This document shows positions 51,549 to 60,731 of a DNA stretch of 64,000 nucleotides, piece by piece. The stretch is from JADJNW01 sp964517145 (lineage in GTDB: Bacteria; Bacteroidota; Bacteroidia; Chitinophagales; Saprospiraceae). The position numbers and the translations under genes were made by a program. The stretch lies in the NCBI GenBank assembly GCA_964517145.1, contig CAZFBN010000007.1, positions 1 through 64,000 on the forward strand, given 5' to 3'. The notes under the pieces were generated by a model. That model was not told the DNA's origin and searched no databases. It was given only the letters and a program-made list of their open reading frames with translations. Numbering within the stretch: position 1 is the stretch's first letter; each line of letters begins with the position of its first letter.

Positions 51549-52709
51549 ATGACCACACAGCTCACCACTTTATTTAAAGAATTTTTTGCAAGTGAAAAAA
51601 CCGGCGGTTTGCTGCTGTTGATCTGTACGTTTGCTTCTATAATAGTGGCTAATTCCAATTGGGCAGCAACCTATCAGCACTTTTGGCATCAATCAATCGG
51701 CGCACATAGCGTCGAACATTGGGTCAATGAGGGTTTAATGGCTATTTTCTTTTTATTAATTGGGTTAGAATTAGAGCGCGAACTATACATCGGCGAGCTG
51801 TCGAGCGCCCGAAGCGCCCTCTTACCGGCAATCTGTGCCGTAGGTGGCATGGCGGTTCCGGCATTGCTGCACTTCATTTTCAACCATGGCACCCCTACGC
51901 AGTCGGGCATGGGCATTCCCATGGCGACCGATATTGCTTTTGCATTGGGCATTCTTTCGTTGCTGGGCAATCGGATTCCCACTTCCCTCAAAATTTTTCT
52001 CACAGCCCTAGCCGTTATTGACGATCTGGGCGCTATTCTCATCATTGCCATTTTTTATTCCAGCAGCATATCATGGTTTCATTTAGGTATTGTGGCAGGT
52101 ATCATGCTGTTTTTATTCGTTTTAAATAGATTGAAAATATATAATTTAATGCCTTATTTAGTAGGCGGTGTTTTTATGTGGTATTTTATGTTACAATCCG
52201 GGGTACACGCCACCGTTACTGGTATCTTGCTGGCATTTGTTATTCCGTTTGGCAGTGGCGACGCGCGCTCGCCTTCTTACATTTTACAGCATTTATTACA
52301 TTATCCGGTTGCTTTTATTATATTGCCTATTTTTGCATTAGCCAATACTGCCATTCCCATTGCAGGCAATTGGTACACAATGTTTTACACATCCAATAGT
52401 TTAGGCATAATAAGTGGATTGGTAATTGGAAAACCCCTGGGCATTATTATATTTTGCGTGCTGGCAGTACGCACGGGCATTGCGCAATTGTCAACAGATT
52501 TGACGTGGCGTCATATTTTTGGAGCAGGATTGCTGGCTGGCATTGGTTTTACCATGTCCATTTTTATTACATTATTAGCATTTGAGGATGTAAATATAAT
52601 AAATGAATCAAAAATTGCTATCTTGTTGGCTTCTTTATTAGCGGGTTTACTAGGATTACTCTGGTTAAGATTTATAGCGCCAGCATTAGATTTGAAAAAA
52701 ATTCAATAA
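51549..52709 (+). CDS. nhaA: Na+/H+ antiporter NhaA
   Basis: 386 residues, normal length, about 12 hydrophobic helices. Signatures: KTGGLLLLICTFASIIVANS, the IFFLLIGLELERELYIGELS stretch, PMATDIAFALGILSLLGNRI, and ALAVIDDLGAILIIAIFYSS with the paired aspartates used for ion binding. It exchanges Na+ for H+ at the inner membrane for pH and sodium homeostasis. Separated from the sulfur operon by a terminator and 150 bases, so independently expressed. Confidence 0.95.
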   Translation: MTTQLTTLFKEFFASEKTGGLLLLICTFASIIVANSNWAATYQHFWHQSIGAHSVEHWVNEGLMAIFFLLIGLELERELYIGELSSARSALLPAICAVGGMAVPALLHFIFNHGTPTQSGMGIPMATDIAFALGILSLLGNRIPTSLKIFLTALAVIDDLGAILIIAIFYSSSISWFHLGIVAGIMLFLFVLNRLKIYNLMPYLVGGVFMWYFMLQSGVHATVTGILLAFVIPFGSGDARSPSYILQHLLHYPVAFIILPIFALANTAIPIAGNWYTMFYTSNSLGIISGLVIGKPLGIIIFCVLAVRTGIAQLSTDLTWRHIFGAGLLAGIGFTMSIFITLLAFEDVNIINESKIAILLASLLAGLLGLLWLRFIAPALDLKKIQ

Positions 52710-52784
52710 TTGTTATAAAATTTCAAATAATTTTCAATTGCAAATTAGCAGTACAACACATTAGCACATGCTTGCATCTTTTCC

Positions 52785-52792
52785 TACCTTTG
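52785..52792 (+). promoter_or_regulatory. Candidate -7 promoter element of hldD
   Basis: TACCTTTG, identical to the gpsA element and matching TANNTTTG, 17 bases before the hldD ATG. Confidence 0.45.
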
Positions 52793-52809
52793 CCGAAAAT
52801 TTTTGAAAA

Positions 52810-53775
52810 ATGATCGTAGTCACGGGAGCCGCCGGATTCATCGGCAGTTGTATGGTGCGCCAGTTGAATGACGCCGGGCATTGGAATATCATCGTGGTGG
52901 ACGAATTCAGTCGGGACGAGAAAAACCGCAATTTGCAAGGAAAAAAGTACATTGCCAAAGTGTGGCGCGAGGATTTTCCCGCATGGCTGGAGCGCATGCA
53001 CGCGAGTGTGCAAGTCGTGTTTCACCTGGGCGCGCGCACCGACACAACTGAAAAAAACGTAGCGATTTTTGATGAATTGAATCTGAATTATTCTAAGACG
53101 ATTTGGAACATTTGCACTAAATATCAAATTCCGTTATTATATGCTTCAAGTGCCGCCACGTATGGGCTGGGCGAGTTAGGATATAATGATGCACATCAGA
53201 TAGTAAATGATTTGAAGCCACTGAATCCATACGGCGATTCTAAAAATGAATTTGATAAATGGGTATTGCAGCAAACCACTACCCCACCCTGGTGGACGGG
53301 CTTTAAGTTTTTTAATGTGTATGGTCCGAATGAATATCATAAAGGGCGCATGGCTTCGGTCATCTTTCACACCGCAAGGCAAATAAAAGCTACCGGCAGC
53401 ATGAAGTTATTTAAATCACATCGTCCGGATTATAAAGATGGTGAGCAACAACGGGATTTTATTTACGTCAAAGATGTCGTGCAGGTATTGTATTGGTGTT
53501 GGCAAAACCGTCCGCCCAGTGCGATTTACAATCTTGGCACCGGCAAGGCTCGTACGTTTCTCGATTTGGCTATAAATACCTTTCAATCCATGGGTTTGTC
53601 GCCAAATATCCATTTTATTGACACCCCGGAGGATATTCGTGATACGTATCAATATTTCACCGAAGCAAATATGAATAAGCTGCGCGAATCAGGATATGAC
53701 GCTGCTTTTTATACATTAGAAGCTGGTATTGAGGACTATGTGAAAAATTATTTACAAGAAGAATTGATTTGGTAA
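52810..53775 (+). CDS. hldD: ADP-L-glycero-D-manno-heptose 6-epimerase
   Basis: 321 residues, an extended SDR. NAD(P) motif VVTGAAGFIGSCMVRQLND, the HldD-typical DEFSRDEKNRNLQGKKY loop, catalytic SSAATYG and YGDSKNEFD (Y-x3-K), then FFNVYGPNEYHKGRMASVIF and FIYVKDVVQVLYWCWQNRP. It forms the heptose donor of LPS inner core, so the organism has heptose-containing LPS or a related glycan. Confidence 0.93.
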   Translation: MIVVTGAAGFIGSCMVRQLNDAGHWNIIVVDEFSRDEKNRNLQGKKYIAKVWREDFPAWLERMHASVQVVFHLGARTDTTEKNVAIFDELNLNYSKTIWNICTKYQIPLLYASSAATYGLGELGYNDAHQIVNDLKPLNPYGDSKNEFDKWVLQQTTTPPWWTGFKFFNVYGPNEYHKGRMASVIFHTARQIKATGSMKLFKSHRPDYKDGEQQRDFIYVKDVVQVLYWCWQNRPPSAIYNLGTGKARTFLDLAINTFQSMGLSPNIHFIDTPEDIRDTYQYFTEANMNKLRESGYDAAFYTLEAGIEDYVKNYLQEELIW

Positions 53776-53818
53776 GAATATTTATCTTTACATCTTTTAT
53801 TATAAAATTATAAAAACC

Positions 53819-54325
53819 ATGAAATATCAAGTAAAAACACAACTTATTACTTCCGCATTTATTTTAATTGTAATAATGCTCACAATGGGATGTGGTGAAG
53901 AAGCTGGCAGCAATCCAATTCAAAAACCTACCAAAGCAGTTCCCATCGAAGGCACTGCGGAGGAGCAAGCGCGCTTCCGGGACACCTTCCATACGCAATA
54001 CACGCGCGACAGCATATGGGTCACTGCTTTTGAAAATGCTTTCTCAAGTGCCTTCGGCGCAGATTCTCTTCAAAAATTTTTAACACGTAAAACCTTGCCA
54101 CACATTGCTTTCAGTGAAGACCATGAGATCAATGGTACGGAGCGCGGTCTGTTTGCAATCAACAACGGCGTTACACTCACCGTCAATGGCGTGGTGTATG
54201 GTAGTATTACTGTTATGAAAGGCGGTTTTTTGCGCAATAACGGTGTCATTTATGGCAATATTGAAAATCTGGGAGGCAGAGTTGAAGACAATGGTATCCT
54301 TCAGGGGGCGCTGCTGACGCGTTGA
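53819..54325 (+). CDS. Lipoprotein with a bactofilin-like beta-helical tail
   Basis: 168 residues. Lipoprotein-type signal (ILIVIMLTMGCGEEAG). The middle is polar and unassigned. The last 50 residues form short repeating strands (GVTLTVNGVVYGSITVMKGG, FLRNNGVIYGNIENLGGRVE, DNGILQGALL) with about 17-residue periodicity, like the polymer-forming bactofilin beta-helix. No specific family is assigned; export with a bactofilin-like fold is unusual. Confidence 0.55.
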   Translation: MKYQVKTQLITSAFILIVIMLTMGCGEEAGSNPIQKPTKAVPIEGTAEEQARFRDTFHTQYTRDSIWVTAFENAFSSAFGADSLQKFLTRKTLPHIAFSEDHEINGTERGLFAINNGVTLTVNGVVYGSITVMKGGFLRNNGVIYGNIENLGGRVEDNGILQGALLTR

Positions 54326-54409
54326 TCCATCTTGCGAAACATCCTTTTCATCGGAAAATTTTGGTAATTAGAATAGATTTCCTCAATTTGGTCAACAAAT
54401 TGTTGCTAC

Positions 54410-55498
54410 ATGGAAATTTTAGAAGGCAATACCGTTCGTCATTGTCGCAATTGCACGGAGCCGCTCTCTTCGGATGCACTGTATTGCCCTAAGTGTAGCC
54501 AAAAATACACCGATGGAAGGATGCCCGTTTGGCAATTGTTTAAGGAATTGATAGAGTCGTTTTTTAATTTTGATTCCAAAATTTTCCGAACACTCGGTGC
54601 TTTGTTCGTGCCTGGCAAACTCACCATCGAATATTTCAAAGGCAGGCATCTTTCTTATGTGCCGCCGGTGCGTATTTTTTTGATCATGGCAATTTTTCAC
54701 TTTGCAGTAATTGGTTTTTTTGGTTTTGATGGCATCAAATTTAATTTTATAGAAGAACAAAATGATCTGCGCCAGGCAGTTTACCGCGCCACTTTTTTAG
54801 AAGAGTTAGATACAATTCAACAAAAAATTGCAAAAGATTTTAAACGCAATCGCACTGTTCAGCTGGCGTTGGATTCATTGCGCCATCAATTCAAAGATGT
54901 AAAAAAGGATAGCATTGAGATTGGCTATCTTGATTTTCATCGTGATTTTTCTATTAAAGGCAAAGAATTGAACATTGCGCAGCATGATATTTACGAACCT
55001 TATGATGAAATTTTCAAAAATTATAAAATAAATGGCTTTTGGGAAAAGCTCCAAGTTCGCCAATCTTTGCGCCTTATTACAGAAAATTCAAGTTTTTCCG
55101 GCTACTTGCTTGGTAAGCTCATTTGGATGGTTGTGCTGATGATGCCTGCTTTATCACTCGTACTCAAGCTTTTATACATTCGACGCCGCAAATATTTTGT
55201 AGAACATCTGGTTTTTTCATTTCATTATCATGCTTTTGCATTTCTGGTGGTTGGCATTGGTATTTTGCTAAGCCAACTTGAATGGTTTAAGCGTTCCGAT
55301 CCTGATAAAGATGCATCATTACCCTTTGTACTCGCGTTTTTAGCAGTGATCGTCTATCTTTTCATTGCGATGCGCCGGGTTTATCAGCAACACTGGTTTA
55401 AAACTTTTATTAAATACAACCTGCTCAATTTTTCTTACATCATCATCTTTACCTTGTCTTTTGCTATTACGTTGATTGTGAGCGTGTTACTATTTTAA
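54410..55498 (+). CDS. DUF3667 membrane protein with zinc ribbon
   Basis: 362 residues. N-terminal zinc ribbon CRNC-x12-CPKC (HCRNCTEPL, YCPKCSQKY), then the DUF3667 segment LFKELIESFFNFDSKIFRTL, PGKLTIEYFKGRHLSYVPPV and the first membrane helix (FLIMAIFHFAVIGFFGF). A soluble domain (about 115-225) is followed by four more helices to the C-terminus. The function is unknown; the family is frequent in Bacteroidota. Confidence 0.87.
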   Translation: MEILEGNTVRHCRNCTEPLSSDALYCPKCSQKYTDGRMPVWQLFKELIESFFNFDSKIFRTLGALFVPGKLTIEYFKGRHLSYVPPVRIFLIMAIFHFAVIGFFGFDGIKFNFIEEQNDLRQAVYRATFLEELDTIQQKIAKDFKRNRTVQLALDSLRHQFKDVKKDSIEIGYLDFHRDFSIKGKELNIAQHDIYEPYDEIFKNYKINGFWEKLQVRQSLRLITENSSFSGYLLGKLIWMVVLMMPALSLVLKLLYIRRRKYFVEHLVFSFHYHAFAFLVVGIGILLSQLEWFKRSDPDKDASLPFVLAFLAVIVYLFIAMRRVYQQHWFKTFIKYNLLNFSYIIIFTLSFAITLIVSVLLF

Positions 55499-55601
55499 TA
55501 AAGTTATTGCTACGAAGCTTCCACTTGGTAGAATGTGCCAGGGTGTGTATTTTTACCCCACGCTTATTTTCTAAGCATTAAACATTAAAATTTTTGAACC
55601 T

Positions 55602-57047
55602 TTGAACCACCACTACGAAACCATCATTGGCTTGGAAGTCCATGTGCAGTTGGCTACGCAAAGCAAAGCTTTTTGTGGCGATGATACACGCTTCGGCGGC
55701 GCTCCTAACACGCAGGTCAGCACCATTTCGCTGGGGCATCCGGGCACTCTACCTCGCCTGAACAAACGGCAGATCGAGTTTGCGGTGCGCCTGGGCTTGG
55801 CATTAGGTTGCAATATTAATTTGCGTAATACGTTTGACCGCAAGAATTATTTTTATGCAGACCTGCCCAAAGGCTATCAAATCACGCAAGATCGCCTGCC
55901 TATTTGCGTCGGTGGCTCGCTGAAAATTCATACCAAAGACAGCGAAAAAATCGTTCGCATTCACCACATTCACATGGAAGAAGACGCCGGCAAATCCATG
56001 CACGACAGCGACCCCAGCGATTCGCTCATTGACCTTAACCGTGCCGGTGTGCCGCTGCTGGAAATTGTGACGGAGCCTGACCTGCGCTCGGCGGACGAGG
56101 TGGATGCTTTTATGACCGGCATGCGCCAGTTGGTGCGCTACCTCGAAGTGTCGGACGGCAACATGGAAGAAGGCTCGATGCGCTGCGATTGTAATGTGTC
56201 CATCCGAAAAATGGGCGATACAAAATTGAATGAACGCTGCGAAATTAAAAACCTGAATTCTATGCGTTTTGCGCGCAAAGCCATTGAGTATGAGGTCAAT
56301 CGCCAAACTCAAATCATGGAATCGGGTGGCAAAGTACAACAAGAGACTTTAAATTTTGATCCAGAAACGGGTGTCACTTCGCCCCTGCGCAGCAAAGAGG
56401 ATGCGCATGATTATCGCTACTTTCCGGAGCCCGATTTGCCGCCGGTGGTACTGACGCCTGCATTTTTAGAAAAAATTCAACAGGAAATGCCTCCGCTGCC
56501 CTGGACATTACAAATGCGTTTCAAAACGGAGTATAATTTATCTGATTATGATGTGTATTTATTAACGGAGGAAAAGGAAACCGCATTATTTTACTTAAAT
56601 TTATGCAATTTTACAAAAAACTATAAAGGCGCTGCAAATTTAATTATTAATAAAATTTTGCCTTGGTGTAAGGAAGAAAAAACCGATATTACACAATTTC
56701 CGCTCTCTTTTGATATTTTAGCCAATTTTATACACTTGATTGATAGTGGTAATGTAAGCAATTCTAATGCGTATCAACGAATTTTCCCGGCATTAATCGA
56801 GCAGCCTTCCGCTTCGCCCGAAGCTATTGCAAAAAAATTAAATTTGATACAATCGGCTGATACTGATTTTCTCGCGCAAATCGTCGCATCCATCATTGAG
56901 AAATACCCGGAGAAAGTGGCGGAATACCGCAAGGGAAAAAAAGGATTGCTGGGCTTTTTTGTCGGTGAAGTAATGAAACAAAGTAAAGGAAAAGCCGAGC
57001 CAAAAGCGACAAATGCGTTGTTGATGGAAAAATTAGAGCAATCTTAA
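55602..57047 (+). CDS. gatB: Aspartyl/glutamyl-tRNA amidotransferase subunit B
   Basis: 481 residues. It starts at a TTG (NHHYETIIGLEVHVQLATQS), since the family N-terminus aligns there and no ATG is near. Hallmarks: KAFCGDDTRFGGAPNTQVS, GHPGTLPRLNKRQIEFAVRL, FDRKNYFYADLPKGYQITQD, DLNRAGVPLLEIVTEPDLRS, MRCDCNVSIR, LRSKEDAHDYRYFPEPDLPP, and the YqeY tail (IIEKYPEKVAEYRKGKKGLL, FFVGEVMKQSKGKA). With GatA and GatC (not in the window) it amidates mischarged Glu-tRNA(Gln) or Asp-tRNA(Asn). Confidence 0.95.
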   Translation: MNHHYETIIGLEVHVQLATQSKAFCGDDTRFGGAPNTQVSTISLGHPGTLPRLNKRQIEFAVRLGLALGCNINLRNTFDRKNYFYADLPKGYQITQDRLPICVGGSLKIHTKDSEKIVRIHHIHMEEDAGKSMHDSDPSDSLIDLNRAGVPLLEIVTEPDLRSADEVDAFMTGMRQLVRYLEVSDGNMEEGSMRCDCNVSIRKMGDTKLNERCEIKNLNSMRFARKAIEYEVNRQTQIMESGGKVQQETLNFDPETGVTSPLRSKEDAHDYRYFPEPDLPPVVLTPAFLEKIQQEMPPLPWTLQMRFKTEYNLSDYDVYLLTEEKETALFYLNLCNFTKNYKGAANLIINKILPWCKEEKTDITQFPLSFDILANFIHLIDSGNVSNSNAYQRIFPALIEQPSASPEAIAKKLNLIQSADTDFLAQIVASIIEKYPEKVAEYRKGKKGLLGFFVGEVMKQSKGKAEPKATNALLMEKLEQS

Positions 57048-57110
57048 TCAGCTTGCGGATAAAACAAATAGCAATTGCAACAAACATAAAAATCTAAAAA
57101 TCAAAATATT

Positions 57111-59351
57111 ATGAATTATAAATATATTTTCCCCATAGCCCTTTTTTTATCACTTGGAATTTCGGGCGCAGCGCAGATGTTGCTTCGACCGGGTATCTCC
57201 ATTACCCAAACGACTTTTTTTAAACCAGGCATGTATCATTTTACATCTGATAGCATTAGCGCGCCAGTTATTACAATAGAAGGTAATAATATTGTTGTAG
57301 ATTTTAATGGGGTGGAACTAAATGGCGCTACGCCAGGTCAAACGCCTGAAACTTTTAAAGGTCTGGCAATTTTAGTAAAAAACAGCCGCAATGTAATCAT
57401 TAAAAATCTGAAAGCGAAAGGCTATAAGGTAGCGTTGATGGCGGTGGATGTGGATAGTTTGCAGTTATTAAATAGTGACTTGAGTTATAATTTTCGGCAA
57501 AAATTATTTAGCACACGCGAGCGCGAAAATTTTCAGGATTGGATGAGTTATCATCAAAATGAAAGAGACGAGTGGCTGCGCTATGGTGCTGCGGTTTATT
57601 TAAAAAACTGTAACCATACGCTAATCAAAGGCTTACAAGTGACACATGGTCAAAATGGCATTATGATGACCAATTGTAATGACGGGCTTTTTTATAACAA
57701 TATCATAGAATTTAATTCTGGAATCGGTGTTGGACTGTATCGGTCCAGCCAAAACAGCATCATGCACAATCGCCTGAATTTCAACGTAAGAGGTTACAGC
57801 CATGGATTTTATGCGCGTGGACAGGACTCTGCGGGCATTTTGGTTTACGAACAAAGTAATAACAACGTGTTTGCCTATAATTCTGTTACCCACTCTGGCG
57901 ATGGCTTTTTCCTTTGGGCAGGGCAGCACACGATGGATACAGGCGAAGGTGGCTGTAATGGAAATATTTTATACGAAAATGATTTTTCTTATGCGCCCAC
58001 TAATGGCATCGAGGTCACATTTAGTAGCAATCGTATTGTAAAAAACAAACTAGAAGGCTGTACATATGGTATTTGGGGCGGTTATAGTTTTAATACGTAT
58101 ATTGCCGGTAATAAAATTTCAAATAATAAATATGGGATTGCTATTGAGCATGGTCAATTTAATACAATAGAATATAATGCTTTTGAAAATAATGATATTG
58201 CCATTCAGCTGTGGGAACGCCTGACGCAGCCGGGCGACTGGGTGTATGCGAATAAGCGGGATATAAAAAGCCATGATTATAATATTCGACATAATATTTT
58301 TAATAATGACTCCATTCCTTTCAAAATAGCGGGGACCGCTAAAGTTGCCATTAATGATGAAAATGAATTGCTTGGTTTTGACAAATTATTAATTGCCGAA
58401 AAGCCGAATGATGCGTTTTATTTAGTTAAAAATAATATTTACGGATCGGTGCATTGGGGCGATGTGCCTGAAATCAATCACGACCGCAACCGACTACTTG
58501 GGCAACCTCGCAAAGCATTCGATATCAATGAATTAACAGGACGAGCAAGCGGGCAGCAAAAACCCTACCCCATACCCGATAGCATGTCCATAGCTTCCAT
58601 TTTGAAAGGCGACCGCTCCTTGATACGCGTCAATGAGTGGGGACCCTATAATTATGCTTATCCAAGCATTTGGCTGGATTCGATTAATGGCGAAAATTAT
58701 CAATTTGCATTGCTTGCGCCGGCAGGAACCTGGAAAATCAAGCGAACAGAAGGATTTCAACATGCGAATTTGATGCAATTGAGTGATTTTACAAAACTGA
58801 CAGGCACCAAGGAAGCAAAAGCAGAATTCCTTTTGCTAGAATTAGAATTTATTGGTAATCAAGCTATTACTAATCAATTTGGCGAATTAATTCCTGCGGG
58901 ACAACCCATTCTTATCCGATTTGAGCGCTCCGAGAAAAAATTAAACTGGACGGTTCGTTGGTATGAATATAATGAAATGACCGATCCATTACAACAGTAT
59001 GATACATTTAAAAAATTGGCACAGCAAAAACCTTTGCAAACGGCTCAGATACAGCAACTTGCTTATGTGTGGTGGAATAAACCGACGGAAGCGGTGCCCG
59101 CTGATAAATTCGCAACTTTTGCGGCAACAACGTTCAATGTCACCAAAGGTAAATATAAATTGATTTTGACCAGCGATGATGGCGTAAAATTATATTTGGA
59201 TGGTAAGTTGTTAATCAACAATTGGAGTATTCATGAGTCTTTAGTAAATGAAATCGAAGTAGAACTAAATGGGAAGCATACAATTGAAATAGAACATTTT
59301 GATGCGGCAGGGCTTTCCAATCTTGAAATGAGCATTGAAAAAGTTTGGTGA
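57111..59351 (+). CDS. Secreted right-handed beta-helix protein with C-terminal PA14-like domain
   Basis: 746 residues. Signal peptide (FPIALFLSLGISGAAQ). From about 60 to 420 it has NosD/pectate-lyase-like parallel beta-helix coils: VIIKNLKAKGYKVALMAVDV, GIMMTNCNDGLFYNNIIEFN, GVGLYRSSQNSIMHNRLNFN, GIAIEHGQFNTIEYNAFENN. After a spacer, residues about 640-746 form a PA14-type sandwich (FNVTKGKYKLILTSDDGVKL, YLDGKLLINNWSIHES), typical of glycan binding. Probably acts on or binds a polysaccharide; catalytic residues could not be assigned. It stands alone, 63 bases after gatB. Confidence 0.82.
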   Translation: MNYKYIFPIALFLSLGISGAAQMLLRPGISITQTTFFKPGMYHFTSDSISAPVITIEGNNIVVDFNGVELNGATPGQTPETFKGLAILVKNSRNVIIKNLKAKGYKVALMAVDVDSLQLLNSDLSYNFRQKLFSTRERENFQDWMSYHQNERDEWLRYGAAVYLKNCNHTLIKGLQVTHGQNGIMMTNCNDGLFYNNIIEFNSGIGVGLYRSSQNSIMHNRLNFNVRGYSHGFYARGQDSAGILVYEQSNNNVFAYNSVTHSGDGFFLWAGQHTMDTGEGGCNGNILYENDFSYAPTNGIEVTFSSNRIVKNKLEGCTYGIWGGYSFNTYIAGNKISNNKYGIAIEHGQFNTIEYNAFENNDIAIQLWERLTQPGDWVYANKRDIKSHDYNIRHNIFNNDSIPFKIAGTAKVAINDENELLGFDKLLIAEKPNDAFYLVKNNIYGSVHWGDVPEINHDRNRLLGQPRKAFDINELTGRASGQQKPYPIPDSMSIASILKGDRSLIRVNEWGPYNYAYPSIWLDSINGENYQFALLAPAGTWKIKRTEGFQHANLMQLSDFTKLTGTKEAKAEFLLLELEFIGNQAITNQFGELIPAGQPILIRFERSEKKLNWTVRWYEYNEMTDPLQQYDTFKKLAQQKPLQTAQIQQLAYVWWNKPTEAVPADKFATFAATTFNVTKGKYKLILTSDDGVKLYLDGKLLINNWSIHESLVNEIEVELNGKHTIEIEHFDAAGLSNLEMSIEKVW

Positions 59352-59449
59352 CGAAGAGATTATAAGACCAAGTGAAGTGCCTCCATCACTCGATCTTACA
59401 CTCTCTAAATGTGTGTTCATAGTATGAGGATTCGCTAATAACAAGTGAG

Positions 59450-59540
59450 GGGTCGGTGTGTTGGTTTATCGGTGTAACGGTGTTTCGGTGTGTGGGTGTA
59501 ACGGTATTTTGTTTTGGTATTATGTATGGCGTGTCGGTTA
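59450..59540. repeat. CGGTGT low-complexity repeat
   Basis: Successive phrases of about 8 bases (CGGTGTAA, CGGTGTTT, CGGTGTGT, GGGTGTAA, CGGTATTT) run through this stretch, then give way to ACTATTTGATT-type phrases. Likely slippage-derived. Confidence 0.6.
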
Positions 59541-59611
59541 ATCGGTGTTTTGGTAAATAACTATTTGATTATTTGACTATCGACTATTTAACTACTCATT
59601 ACTTCCCCTTT

Positions 59612-59652
59612 AAAAAAGATAACTGGGCAGTGATTCGTTTATCACTACCCAG
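59612..59652 (-). terminator. Minus-strand terminator-like hairpin 1
   Basis: A 12-bp stem with one mismatch (CTGGGTAGTGAT with ATCACTGCCCAG as read on the minus strand) around a 6-nt loop, followed by TTATC and TTTTTT. No minus-strand gene precedes it. Confidence 0.6.
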
Positions 59653-59965
59653 CCCGGAATAATAGCAACTATCTACTTATCTCCAATTGCCCTTCTGAAA
59701 AATAAAACACCCTATATTCTTGAAGCCCAAAGGCTTATATTGCAAAAGTGAGGGGTAGGAAAAAATACTAGATATATTCATTTTAACCTAATTCTTCATG
59801 TTAAGACGACCTAATTTTGGATTGTAAACGATTACTCAAAGCTCAAAAAAATGTGTGCATTTAGTTTGACGTCCTACCCCTGCTGTTGGGATAGCCTGCG
59901 CAGTGTTTACTCTATTCGCTGATAAGCTCAGGCTATCATGGTATCTTTCAAAGAACTCGGAAAGT

Positions 59966-59999
59966 AAAAAATGCCCCGCGCCTTGAAGAGCGGCAGGGC
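59966..59999 (-). terminator. Minus-strand terminator-like hairpin 2
   Basis: On the minus strand GCCCTGC pairs with GCGGGGC (one G-T pair), and ATTTTTTA follows. An outer TCGGAA/TTCCGA pair (59957-59962, 60000-60005) could extend the fold. No minus-strand gene precedes it. Confidence 0.5.
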
Positions 60000-60121
60000 T
60001 TCCGAATTGCCCTATGAACAAAATTCATTTTCTCAAAGTATGTTGACGCTTGTATCGGAAAACCCTTTACAAATTCAGTTTATCAGTCTTTTCATTCTCC
60101 TATCTCCTTAAATTTTGATCC

Positions 60122-60162
60122 AAAAACCGGACGGCAGCGCCCTGAAAAAATTGCTACCGTCC
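60122..60162 (-). terminator. Minus-strand terminator-like hairpin 3
   Basis: On the minus strand GGACGGTAGC pairs with GCTGCCGTCC (one mismatch) and runs into GGTTTTT. It lies about 190 bases downstream of the promoter at 60357-60386. Confidence 0.65.
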
Positions 60163-60350
60163 AATTAAGCTAAGTGAGTCTTGGAATTTAAGGACAGATA
60201 GATTGAAAAATAAACCAGATCCAAATTAAATGTGAAATAAGAAATTTGAAATAGGAAACGGCACTGCTCACATGCGCTACCACTTCGTTTCACCATTCAT
60301 TTTTCGAATTTCAACTTTGTTTTTTGTACACCATGTATTCCCTTTTGAAT
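60129..60350 (-). ncRNA. Candidate small RNA or short peptide transcript
   Basis: A well-spaced minus-strand promoter (60357-60386) and the terminator at 60122-60162 delimit a transcript of about 220 bases. Its 5' end contains GTATTC/GAATAC (a 6-bp stem, 60335-60352). ATG-started frames are only 7-8 codons; a GTG-started frame of 27 codons is strongly hydrophobic. No known RNA family is recognised, and no ribosome site favours the peptide reading. Confidence 0.4.
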
Positions 60351-60356
60351 ACGATA

Positions 60357-60386
60357 CAAATATACACTCGAAAAAAGCGGATGCAA
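60357..60386 (-). promoter_or_regulatory. Minus-strand promoter in the gene-free region
   Basis: Read on the minus strand: TTG (60386-60384), a 19-base spacer, TATATTTG (60364-60357). This is the full Bacteroidota pattern at ideal spacing. No protein gene lies downstream before the terminator at 60122. Confidence 0.55.
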
Positions 60387-60564
60387 AACCAGCCTAATGT
60401 CCAAGTTTAAATTTCTAAAAGTGGCGTAATCTATTAAAAGTACAATTTATAAAATCATAAACAACTGTATTTCAGCATTCTAAAAATAAAACACATTGAG
60501 CAAAAACAATTTAAGTTTAAGTTTCTAAAATTTTGAAATATTTTTTATTTTTCCAAAAAAATTC

Positions 60565-60619
60565 GGGGAATGGTCATTTTTCATCTAGGGAACGGTCAAT
60601 ATGGGTCGGTAAACGGTCG
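60565..60619. promoter_or_regulatory. Three AAYGGTC boxes upstream of the helical-repeat gene
   Basis: GGGAATGGTCA, GGGAACGGTCA and GTAAACGGTCG have their AAYGGTC cores at 60569, 60591 and 60612, spaced 22 and 21 bases, i.e. on one face of the helix. They are 110-165 bases before the next ATG and could be binding sites of a regulator. Confidence 0.4.
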
Positions 60620-60731
60620 GAGTCAGGTTATATTGTGCAATAATTGAATAAAAAAAATTCAAATATCTTTTGTTTTGACAGCAATTTAATGTTGCGAAAA
60701 GTGCCTCCATTTTGCCCAAAACACATTCACT

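Larger units (their letters stand above)
59352..60731. other. 1.4-kb gene-free region with hairpins and repeats
   Basis: No convincing CDS on either strand (a 61-codon frame at 59836-60021 lacks coding features). It holds a CGGTGT-rich repeat (59450-59540), three minus-strand terminator-like hairpins (59612-59652, 59966-59999, 60122-60162), an inverted repeat GATAGCCTG/CAGGCTATC (59890-59937), a minus-strand promoter at 60357-60386, and three AACGGTC-like boxes near 60565-60619 ahead of the next gene. Confidence 0.6.

Noticed and set aside
59836..60021. 61-codon minus-strand frame in the gene-free region
   Set aside because: It overlaps a terminator-like hairpin and has no start signal or recognisable composition.
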